DNA of 21,593 nt from a virus. The position numbers and the translations under genes are program-made. The first letter of the stretch is position 1. The number at the start of each line of letters is the position of its first letter. The notes under the pieces were generated by a model. That model saw nothing but the letters and a program-made list of their open reading frames with translations, was not told the DNA's origin and did no database searches. Shown here piece by piece: positions 9,628-18,300 of the stretch. The stretch spans positions 1 to 21,593 of the IMG/VR virus record IMGVR_UViG_3300008266_000698; one strand, given 5' to 3'.

Positions 9628-9633
9628 TCACCT
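9628..9633 (-). promoter_or_regulatory. Ribosome binding site deciding the gp6 start
   Basis: AGGTGA on the minus strand lies 5 nt before ATG 9620-9622. The upstream in-frame GTG at 9629-9631 is part of this site, so a start there is unlikely. Confidence 0.6.
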
Positions 9634-9639
9634 ATATTT

Positions 9640-10149
9640 TCATCGCGGTTCTATTGCCGCAATTTCAATTCTACCTATTGTAGATATAAATAGTCTTATT
9701 GGTAAATATATTGTTGTTTCTCTAAGTTTTAAGGTTAAATCTATTTGTATCGCATGATCGTTTTCGGCTAAATTTGATGCATCTGGATTTATATTAACTG
9801 TCAATTTTTCTATTGTTAAAAAAGGCATCCATGTATTTAATGCCTCTACAATATCAGATTTTATACTTTCTAAAAATTGATCTTCACTTGTTATATTTTC
9901 AAACAATATAGCTTTGAGATTTGTTCCAAAATCAGGAATCATATATCTCTCACCTCTTGTTGTTAATAACAAGTTTCTCACATTTGAAAACAACTGTTTT
10001 ACATTTGTTCTACTTTGAAAGAAAATACCCTTTGGATTATTAAAAGGCAATGTTACACCAACAAACTTGTTACCTTGTGTGGCGTTTCCTTCATTTATAG
10101 GTTTTTGAAAATAATTTATTCTATTTCCGGATCTTGAAAGTGGTCTCAA
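9640..10149 (-). CDS. 25: Baseplate wedge protein gp25 (GPW/gp25 family)
   Basis: This is the gp25 wedge component, the small lysozyme-like-fold protein that nucleates sheath polymerisation at the baseplate and contacts gp6. Its 169 residues carry the family core VRNLLLTTRGERYMIPDFG (about 57-75), then LKAILFENIT, a helical stretch ending in NTWMPFLTIEKL, and the C-terminal Glu-Pro-Arg that is strongly conserved in gp25 proteins. T4 gp25 is about 132 residues, so the extra length is mostly an N-terminal extension of about 40. The start codon is TTG (10147-10149), with GGGAG 7 nt before it. The next gene downstream is gp6, the usual partner. Confidence 0.95.
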   Translation of the reverse strand: MRPLSRSGNRINYFQKPINEGNATQGNKFVGVTLPFNNPKGIFFQSRTNVKQLFSNVRNLLLTTRGERYMIPDFGTNLKAILFENITSEDQFLESIKSDIVEALNTWMPFLTIEKLTVNINPDASNLAENDHAIQIDLTLKLRETTIYLPIRLFISTIGRIEIAAIEPR

Positions 10150-10152
10150 TTA

Positions 10153-10581
10153 TTATCTCCCTTTTTTTTCATCAATTTTTTTCATAAGTTCAGAATAATC
10201 TCTTGTAAGTGCACTCATTACTTCGTTAGGTATTTCTGTTTTATTGTAACCATTTGGAATAGCCGAACCTACTCTTTCATTCCCAAATCCTTCTGCCATA
10301 TCTGCAGTAAAAGTAAATTCATCTTCCATTTCATAACTGTCTTGAAGACTTCTTTTTGTTTCTGCCAACAATTCTTGTATAGAAGAAAATTCACTTTTTT
10401 GTTGTTTTGGTTTTACTACTTTTTTTGTTGATTGTGATTCGTTATACATAGATAAACCATGTTTTAACGTAGAAACATCATCTTTTTTTGTTTGTTTTTG
10501 AGAAATTTTCTTTTCAAGAGCATATTCGATTTCTTCCCTAATTATTTCTCTTATTTTAGTAAAAAAATTCTTCGTGTTCAT
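10153..10581 (-). CDS. Small helical phage protein, function unknown
   Basis: This is a 142-residue, charged, mostly helical protein. The first 30 residues are a basic and acidic amphipathic helix (FFTKIREIIREEIEYALEKK), which I associate with uncharacterised proteins next to gp25 in T4-like environmental phages. The middle is low-complexity and Lys/Gln-rich (KKVVKPKQQKSEF), followed by SSIQELLAETKRSLQD, and the end has EVMSALTRDYSELMKKIDEK. There is no catalytic motif, signal peptide or membrane segment. The start is clear: AAGGAG (10590-10595) overlaps the stop of the upstream gene and lies 8 nt before the ATG. Its place between the hydrolase and gp25 suggests a baseplate or assembly role, without direct proof. 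Confidence 0.82.
   Translation of the reverse strand: MNTKNFFTKIREIIREEIEYALEKKISQKQTKKDDVSTLKHGLSMYNESQSTKKVVKPKQQKSEFSSIQELLAETKRSLQDSYEMEDEFTFTADMAEGFGNERVGSAIPNGYNKTEIPNEVMSALTRDYSELMKKIDEKKGR
10157..10161 (-). promoter_or_regulatory. Ribosome binding site for TTG-started gp25
   Basis: GGGAG on the minus strand overlaps the end of the preceding 142-codon gene and lies 7 nt before a TTG codon. This spacing supports the unusual TTG start of gp25. Confidence 0.6.
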
Positions 10582-10593
10582 ACTAAAAACTCC

Positions 10594-13161
10594 TTATTCT
10601 TTTTCAACGATTTGATCGTATAAAACGTTTTTTAATGTTGGTAATATGGTTTTATTATCTATACTTCTATAATAACTATCAACAATCGGCGTTCTTCTGA
10701 ATTGTCCGTTCATTGTTGGCTCAACTTTTTGAGATCCAGCCTTTGGAATAACTTTTGTAAATACAACAAATGTTCCAGCTTTTGCACCACCACTAAAAGC
10801 CCATATTGAACTACCTTTTGCAGCAAATTTTCCACCGTCTCTACTAACAAATGAACTTGCACCAGTGTTTCCTCCAAAACGAGCAATAGTGCCATCAGGG
10901 TTAATATAAGGACAAACCTCAATGTGTCCACCACGACTTATTATAGAAACCTCCCATCCTCTTTGTGATAAAAAATGTTCTAATAATTTTTTTCCTTGTG
11001 AAGTTAATCCATCTTTTGTAAAATGAATACCACCTATAAAGTATACCATTATTGGATTTGGTAATAATGATTCTCTAACTGCAACAGGTATTTTTTCTCT
11101 ATTTACTTTTGTTTTCTTTTTTGGTTTTAATTTATTTCCATCTGGAACCATAACAACTTCATTTTCAGTTGTTTCTGAATAAGTTGCACTTTCTAAAAGA
11201 ATACCATATACATCTGTAAAATAATCACTTTTTCCACCTTTTACACCAAATCCCTTTTTATCCAAAAACTTTTTAACTGGAACACTTTTACCAGCAGAAT
11301 CCAAATAAGTTGGTACATTAGCAAAACATTCACTTGCTTCTTCTAATCCTACTTCTTTTAATTTTTTAAGTGAAGAATTAAAATATACATCGTTAATTTT
11401 ATTAGCAGCAGCTAAAGCAACCGGATCTCCTGGAAAAGTATATCCACCATGATTTATACAATGTTGTGTAAATATACCACACCAATGTGGTTGTTCAGCC
11501 CAATTAGCAAATCCTCCTTTGTTTTCACCGGCACCAAAAGATCCAATACCCCATTTATCCATATTATACCTTCCACCACTATAACCTTTGTATAACATTC
11601 TATGCTGTTCTGTTTGTGTATCAGCAACATAAGGAACTTTTTTATTCCAAACACCAACTTCTGTAAAATTCATTATTATTGGATAATCTATTAAATTAAG
11701 ATCTTCAGAATTTTTTGCAACAGGAACTGGAGTACCTGATATTAACTTTTCCCATTGGGCATTAAAATGAACTTTTACAGCACCGATAAGTTTTGTTTCG
11801 ATATTGTATTCGTCTTTTGCAAATCCCAATCCATCTGTTTTTGCTTTTTGATCACGAATACCATAATACCCATTTGATGTTGGATATTTTGGCACTTTGT
11901 AATCTATATGTGATGCCCACATATTGATACTTGCTCCAGGAGCAACAATTTTACCATTAAGTTCTCTTAATTTTCCAGTTGTAAGTGCAGCACTATTTTC
12001 TACATTTGTTGGTGCACCTTCTGGTGTTGTATTTTCTTTTAATTTTGGTTCAAATTTTTTCTCAGGATCATCAGGATTTGTTGCTGGGTTTTCATCTTTC
12101 GGTGTATCAGCTGGTGGTGCATCGGGTGTAAAACCCCATCCCGCATAAAGTGCAGCCAATTCTTCTGATTTTGTATCATCAACTTGTTTTTTTAACCAAG
12201 CAACTGCAGATTCGTTTTCATAAAATACTTCTTTTGCAGTGTAGGTTACATCTTTTACTGTTATATTACCAATATCGTCAAAAAATATACTTTTTTTCGT
12301 GTCATCTGGATCGGCTATACTAACACGGGCACCATATTTGGAATCTCTTTTTAGAAACCAAGCCAATCCATTAACATTATATTTTTTTCCAGATGGTGGA
12401 GTTGTTGGTGTTCCAGACTCCCCCAACGCTTTTTTAACAATTTCTAATTTTTCAGAATCAGACTTACTTGAAAATTCAGAAAGATTTATTACAGTTGATC
12501 CAATGGTAAATGTATCATCTAACCATTCTTGATCACCACCGCCATCTGTGGTGGATTCAGTTCCCTTTGTATCTACTTGATATGTTACACCTTTATATGT
12601 TACCGTAACACCTTTACTGCGATTTCTTCGAGAATAATTTATACTAACTTTTTCATCTTTGTTTGGTGGATCTTCTGTATTGTCATCATCGGAATTGTCA
12701 TTTGAACCAAATTGTCCTGTTCTTTCTTCATTGGCTTCTCCGCCAGATTCTTCATTACCACCAGGTTCTTCTTTATCAAGTTCTTCATCTGTTGGTCCCC
12801 TATCATCGGGTTTTTCAATTTCTTCGTCTTCTTCTTTATTGTCTCCGAATAAATCTCTGACAAAATTACCTAAGTTTTCATCATCAGAACTATCATCATC
12901 TCCACCAGATGTATTATTACCGCCAGATGTATTATTACCGCCAGATGTATTATTACCGCCTTGATAAAAAACACTATCTGGATTTTTTGATTTATCTTGA
13001 CCACCATCGTCATCAGTTCTTTTATTAGATTGATCGTCTTTTACTTCATCAGAAACTCTATCAATTTTAGTGTTATCTTGTAAATTGCTATTCAATGCAC
13101 GTCTAGCAATCCTAATATCAGGAGCACTATCTTGTTCTATATCATCTACTGTTCTTGGCAT
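10594..13161 (-). CDS. Virion-associated cysteine hydrolase (CHAP/NlpC-P60-like), probable tail lysin
   Basis: This is an 855-residue multi-part protein. Residues 1-60 are charged. Residues 68-87 contain three GGNNTS repeats, and 88-170 form a very acidic linker. Two small beta modules cover 170-292. Residues 293-347 (ending in ELAALYAGWGFTPD) match a module at the start of the neighbouring 728-residue protein. After a Pro/Asp-rich linker, residues about 400-800 look like an enzyme. HWCGIFTQHCINHGGY places Cys561 at the head of a helix, as in CHAP and NlpC/P60-like peptidases and amidases. His746 in RGGHIEVC is followed by IARFGGNTGASSF, the usual Gly-His-strand then GGN pattern. The 185-residue Cys-His spacing is long and implies an insert. 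It probably cuts peptidoglycan during entry. The fold assignment is by motif only. Confidence 0.8.
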   Translation of the reverse strand: MPRTVDDIEQDSAPDIRIARRALNSNLQDNTKIDRVSDEVKDDQSNKRTDDDGGQDKSKNPDSVFYQGGNNTSGGNNTSGGNNTSGGDDDSSDDENLGNFVRDLFGDNKEEDEEIEKPDDRGPTDEELDKEEPGGNEESGGEANEERTGQFGSNDNSDDDNTEDPPNKDEKVSINYSRRNRSKGVTVTYKGVTYQVDTKGTESTTDGGGDQEWLDDTFTIGSTVINLSEFSSKSDSEKLEIVKKALGESGTPTTPPSGKKYNVNGLAWFLKRDSKYGARVSIADPDDTKKSIFFDDIGNITVKDVTYTAKEVFYENESAVAWLKKQVDDTKSEELAALYAGWGFTPDAPPADTPKDENPATNPDDPEKKFEPKLKENTTPEGAPTNVENSAALTTGKLRELNGKIVAPGASINMWASHIDYKVPKYPTSNGYYGIRDQKAKTDGLGFAKDEYNIETKLIGAVKVHFNAQWEKLISGTPVPVAKNSEDLNLIDYPIIMNFTEVGVWNKKVPYVADTQTEQHRMLYKGYSGGRYNMDKWGIGSFGAGENKGGFANWAEQPHWCGIFTQHCINHGGYTFPGDPVALAAANKINDVYFNSSLKKLKEVGLEEASECFANVPTYLDSAGKSVPVKKFLDKKGFGVKGGKSDYFTDVYGILLESATYSETTENEVVMVPDGNKLKPKKKTKVNREKIPVAVRESLLPNPIMVYFIGGIHFTKDGLTSQGKKLLEHFLSQRGWEVSIISRGGHIEVCPYINPDGTIARFGGNTGASSFVSRDGGKFAAKGSSIWAFSGGAKAGTFVVFTKVIPKAGSQKVEPTMNGQFRRTPIVDSYYRSIDNKTILPTLKNVLYDQIVEKE
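12905..12958 (-). repeat. Three perfect 18-bp tandem repeats
   Basis: The + strand unit CCAGATGTATTATTACCG occurs three times without mismatch at 12905-12922, 12923-12940 and 12941-12958. On the coding strand this gives three GGNNTS hexapeptides at about residues 68-87 of the 855-residue hydrolase, just before an acidic linker. The repeat keeps the reading frame, so copy number could vary without breaking the gene. It probably forms a flexible spacer. Confidence 0.95.
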
Positions 13162-13179
13162 ATTTTTTCTCTATTATTT

Positions 13180-15366
13180 TTACCAATATAATATAACTGA
13201 AACTTGTCTGTTGCCAGAAGTGTATGCTTTTCTATTTACAACAAATGCAGTTGATCCTCCACCATCTCCATGAGCAGCAATTATTACGTTACCACCAATC
13301 GACTTAAAATACTCAACCAATCCTTGCCCAAGTTGATTTCCAGAATGACCACTTAAACTTGCACCCGCAAACCAAGTTTTTTTACCATCTTTAAGTGTTG
13401 CCTGTCCGATAAATGGCCATCCTCTATCGTCTTTTGAGAAACTTGCAGTTTGAACTACACCTTTTTCAACAACAGTAGAACTACCACCTGCCATTAAAAG
13501 ATCTACAGGTGCATTTGGTTTTAATTTTTCAGTTGATTTATCCCAATATGTTGATGAATATACTAATGATGGTTGTCCTCTACTAATAGCAACCGATATA
13601 TTGCCACACGTTTTTGTTTTTGCACCATAATTTTTGCCATTCCAAATAAACGCACAAGTTGGTTGTAGAGTTCCCCATCCAGTGCTAGCAGCTTCCCATG
13701 TTCCCCAGTTGATATAATTTTTATATTTTTCTGGCCAAACTTCAAATCCCATTCCACTTATTTTACCATCATAATCTTTTGGACCCATGTAAGCACCTTT
13801 AACTGCTTGTGGGTTAGGGTTTCTTGGTGTAAATCCCTCAAAATGATATTTGAAACCAGTTCCTTCATTACTTCCACGAATTTGTACTCCTTTTGAATCA
13901 ACAACTGGAGTAATTTTTCCAAATCCAATGCTAAAGTTGTTAATTAAAGTAAGTGCTATAGTACCATTTCCATATTTATATTGAATTACACCACCACTTG
14001 TTGTTGATAAAACACCACCACCAACAGATTCACCTTTCTTGAATGATGTATTAACATCATATGTTTTGTCTTTCCAAACACCTTCACTTGTAATAAATTC
14101 ACCATCTATTTTTACAATACGGTTTCCGGCATCTTCTTCAAATCCACCACCTTTTTTGAAACGATCCAAACCGATACTTTGATTTGTAAGTTTTTTTGCA
14201 CCTTTATTATTAGTACAATCAAAATCTCCGTATATTTGTTTTGGTGCAAAAGAAAGTGATGTTAATGATAACCCACTAGCAACAAATCCATCAACTTCAA
14301 AATCTGCCATATTAACAGGAAATACTGTTATTTGAATGTTATTACTTATCCAATAACTACCAGGTTTACCAGTTTTTGTATCTTTTACTGGTTTTGGTAT
14401 TCCATTTAATGATGTTAATTGATTGTTAGAACAATCAAATCTTGTTACACCAGTTGAAGTAACAACACCCAAACCGGCTAAACTTGTAATTTTATTGCCA
14501 CCGCAATTAAACCCACCTGGACCAAAAGAAGTTATTCCGTTTCCTTCTAATGTTGTTAATCCACAGCCAGATACATCATAGATATATTCTTTTTGACTCT
14601 TATTTGTATCAGTTATTCCCTTTATTATTTTTGGTCCACCGGCCAATGATGTTAATTTTTTATTATCAGTAGCAAAAAAACTACCAACTTCTTCTGGAGA
14701 ACCAACTAATGAAGTTAATTCATTTTTTGAAATATCAAATTGTCCAGTGACTTTTTTAGGACCACCTTCAAGTGATGAAAGTTTTACACCCCTGCATATA
14801 AAATTACCACCAATAGTTCCAAATTTTACAGTAAATTTACCATCTTTTACTGACGGTAACGATTTGTCTCCTGAAACTAAATTTATTGTAACATCACCTG
14901 GAATGTCAATGGTTCCATCGGCTTGAATTTTTGGCTCAACACCACCTGTAATTTTAATAGCGGCCTTTTGATTTGCTATAACTGGTTTTCCAGTTTTAGA
15001 ATCCTTTTGAACAACACCTTTAACAACTTTATATCCAAACAATATGTTAAGTTTATCAGTTAAACTTGTAATTTCTTCGTTGGACAGTCCACCACTACCA
15101 GTATCAGACTTATCAACTGCATTATCCACATTACCTTCGTTTTCAGGATCATCTGTGGGTTTTTCTTCTACTGATCCAGTTTTATCATCTTTGTCTGGAG
15201 TCAATCCCCATGTTCTTGCAAGTGCAACTAATTCTGCATTATCAGATGCTAACATCCAATCTAACGCAGTATCTCCCGCATCATTTACTATTTCAAGTGC
15301 AGAGTATTTTTCACCACGAACATTGATATACCCTTCATTATCAAATTCAAATGAAACTTTTGCCAT
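13180..15366 (-). CDS. LRR protein with phosphodiester glycosidase-like C-terminus
   Basis: This is a 728-residue protein. Residues 6-57 are a small module shared with the downstream hydrolase (ELVALARTWGLTPD). Residues 58-95 are an acidic linker. Residues about 186-385 are leucine-rich repeats of the NNxLTSLxGxPxxV type, with clear copies at LSSLEGGPKKVTG, LTSLVGSPEEVG, LTSLAGGPKIIKG and NNQLTSLNGIPKPV. Residues about 620-728 match the phosphodiester glycosidase (NAGPA-like, Pfam PF09992) pattern: RGWPFIGQATLKDGK, then LGQGLVEYFKSIGG and HGDGGGSTAFVVN (DGGGS at 701-705), then a GNRQVSVILYW ending. In characterised relatives this fold cleaves sugar-phosphate diester links. The target here is unknown but could be host surface glycan. 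Its ATG directly abuts the TAA of the 1185-residue gene. Confidence 0.82.
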   Translation of the reverse strand: MAKVSFEFDNEGYINVRGEKYSALEIVNDAGDTALDWMLASDNAELVALARTWGLTPDKDDKTGSVEEKPTDDPENEGNVDNAVDKSDTGSGGLSNEEITSLTDKLNILFGYKVVKGVVQKDSKTGKPVIANQKAAIKITGGVEPKIQADGTIDIPGDVTINLVSGDKSLPSVKDGKFTVKFGTIGGNFICRGVKLSSLEGGPKKVTGQFDISKNELTSLVGSPEEVGSFFATDNKKLTSLAGGPKIIKGITDTNKSQKEYIYDVSGCGLTTLEGNGITSFGPGGFNCGGNKITSLAGLGVVTSTGVTRFDCSNNQLTSLNGIPKPVKDTKTGKPGSYWISNNIQITVFPVNMADFEVDGFVASGLSLTSLSFAPKQIYGDFDCTNNKGAKKLTNQSIGLDRFKKGGGFEEDAGNRIVKIDGEFITSEGVWKDKTYDVNTSFKKGESVGGGVLSTTSGGVIQYKYGNGTIALTLINNFSIGFGKITPVVDSKGVQIRGSNEGTGFKYHFEGFTPRNPNPQAVKGAYMGPKDYDGKISGMGFEVWPEKYKNYINWGTWEAASTGWGTLQPTCAFIWNGKNYGAKTKTCGNISVAISRGQPSLVYSSTYWDKSTEKLKPNAPVDLLMAGGSSTVVEKGVVQTASFSKDDRGWPFIGQATLKDGKKTWFAGASLSGHSGNQLGQGLVEYFKSIGGNVIIAAHGDGGGSTAFVVNRKAYTSGNRQVSVILYW

Positions 15367-18300
15367 TTAACCTATCTCCAATGATATTTTAATTGTTGGA
15401 ACTGGTAAAGGAGTGTATGTTATACCACCTTCGCCAAATTTTAATGGTGTTTTTGTAGTTGATACATTTGCACCATCAGTCTTTGAACCTTCAAGACCAA
15501 GTGGTGTACCTACCGGTGTTATTCGTGTTTCAGCCTTTCTTATTTCTTCTATATTGGTAAATGCATCCGCATTGGCAATCTGTTTTCCATCTTTATCAAA
15601 TGTTGCACCTCCTGGAACAGTTGTTTTATTTGTTACAGCAAGTGGTACAAGTTCATCACCAATATAAATAGGTCTTTGTTGTTTTGTTGGGTAGTTTGGA
15701 TTTTCTTTCTTAATTTTTTCAATCAATATGGATGTAGGTGTAAAGTATTTTTCATTGAAACTTTTACCGCTTGAATTGTATACACCTATCCTTGCAAGAC
15801 CACGAAGATATTTTGTTACCCTAAAAGGTTCTAATAAATTAAAATCTCCACTGGCAAAAGCATATCTGTATTTCAATTCTTTTGTCAATCCAAGAGTTTT
15901 TCTTTGTGATTCACTTACATTTGGATCACCTTCAACTACCCAATTTGTATCAGAATGTTTGAATATAAATCCAGACGGTGGCGTTCCCTTAAATACGGGT
16001 AATCCTGTTTCAGGATTTTGTCCAATATCTTCTATCCATGGGTGAGTGTATATTATGTATGTTCCATATTGCAATACACCCTTTACACCACTTGGAGGCG
16101 CTCCTGTTGAATCTTCAACTACATATTTGTCTTCAACATTGTATTTTTGTCTCCAATTCGGATCACCAGCACCTGGAACTCCAGGAGGTAGTGAGGCCGC
16201 TGAATCTAATAAATCAGCATAAGGATCCTCTGTCAATTCTTTTGCAGAATCATATATGTCTTTGAAGAAATCTTCTTTTTCAAAGTCTTCTCTAGTATCT
16301 ACCAATTCATCATATACTCCAGTAAGTAATGCCTCATCTTGAAGTATATCCGGTGAATTTTTCACTTGTTCATATTTTTGCAATAATCTATTTTTAACAC
16401 TTATTCCTTTTGCAAGTGATTCTTTGAATTTTAATGCTTTATCTATAGCAATTCCACATTTTACTATAGCAAGACCATTTACTTCTGTATGTGTTATGTC
16501 CTTACCAGTTACAGGATCCTTTTTGTAAGGTTGTGGTGCAGCTTTTATGTTAGTAAATCCCATTGAAAGTGCAATAGTTTGTTTCATTTTTGGATCAAGG
16601 GTTCCACCGCCTGGAGTTACTTTTCCAGTTTTCTTGTCATATGCATTATAGTTCTCCCAAACTTCCGCATTTGGTCCCCATTTATTGAGCAAACTTTGAC
16701 CTACTTTATCGAATAAACCTTCAGCAAATTTTTCTTTCTCACCAGGTCCATTAAACCTCTTTCCACTTATTAAATCGGTAATATCGCCAGCAATGGGAAT
16801 TACATCACCCAATACTTCCTCACTAACACCTAATTGTTTTGAGATTTTTGCCTTTAATTCTGGTGGAAGTGAATTGTAATGTTGAAATCCTTTTGTTGAT
16901 AATTCATATAAGTTCTTTGCACCACTTAAAACTTCATAATATCTAATTATTTCGGATTCATCTATTCCTATTAGTGCAGCTGTGCTAAAAATAAATGTTT
17001 GAACAGGAGCTGGTAAATTTTTGAAATCTACTGCATCAAATATAGATAAAAATTGTTTCTTCTTGTATAAGTTGTAAACTGCCAATCCATTTTTTGCAAT
17101 ATCAAAACCTTGTTCTAATGTAATTGGATTTTGACCAAAATTTTGTTCCGCCCAAGAACCAGGAATTACATTATCATATGAAACTGTTTCAGTTACTTCT
17201 TCACCTCTGTCTAAAATATGTGGCAATTCCTCACTAACTTCTTCATAAATTTTTGTAGCGGCATTGAATTTTCTATAAACTAATCTTGGTATACTATTAC
17301 CAATAAATTTGTAATCTATTTGAAATGGAATTACACCAGACCTTATTGGGTCAGTTCCCTCATATTGTTGTTGATATTTTGTGTTATCTAGATTTATTTT
17401 AAGTTCCATACTACCATTTGGAAACAATCCAGATGATATTGGATCTGCACCAGTTTCTGATCCATAAGTATTTGGTATTGTAATGGTGCAAATATCTCTG
17501 TTGGTGTTATAGTCATAGAATAATTCATTTGCGGTAAATCCATCTACAAATCCAGGAGATGTTATTTTTCCAATAGAGATTGACTTTATCGGTATAAAAT
17601 CCCCTTCTTTATTTATAGATTTAATAATAATTTGATTCAAAACTATATTATTACCTTCTGTTTTTCTATATGATGGATTTTCTACTATAAGTTTTAGATT
17701 GTCTTTATCAACAATTTGTAATTTTTTTGTTACAACTGATCCTGGAGACAATTCTGAAAATGCTTCACCGGTTGCAAATTCTCTTAATTCTTTGGGTAAA
17801 TCATCTAATGATTTTACATTCTCTGCCTCTTTTAATACATATTCCTGTAAAGCATCGTAGTTACCATCACTTACCATTTTTTCTATTTCTATTATCTTAT
17901 TAACAACCCATATTATTCGTTTAATAGTTTTTGGGCTAGTTCCTAAAAAATTAGCAACTTTTATTTGTAATCCTGGTGATAATTTTTCGTAATCAAGTAA
18001 TGTTCTTAAATTTGCAAGAAGTCTACCAGTTGCTATTGCAGATTTTCCTTGAGCATATAATTGATATATTTTTGCAGCACTAGATAATGCCTTTAATCCG
18101 GATTTAATCAGAGTTGCATTTTGTTTCTTAGTTAAGAAATCTAATGCAGTAAATGGATAACCAATTACTGTTGAAAAAAGACTTGCCTCTCTATCTTTTT
18201 CTTCTTCTAATTTTTGTCTCGCATCTTCTTCACTATAACCTTTAGATCCAGATGGATATAAACCTTCAACTTGACTTATCCCCCAAGCAACACCTTCTCC

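Noticed and set aside
12659-12964. Open frame of about 100 codons on the + strand, rich in Ser and Pro
   Set aside because: It is the reverse of the acidic, repetitive linker of the 855-residue hydrolase. It is low complexity and has no supporting context.
12880-12980. Tandem repeats as a possible CRISPR array
   Set aside because: The copies are directly adjacent 18-bp units without spacers and encode a peptide repeat inside a gene.
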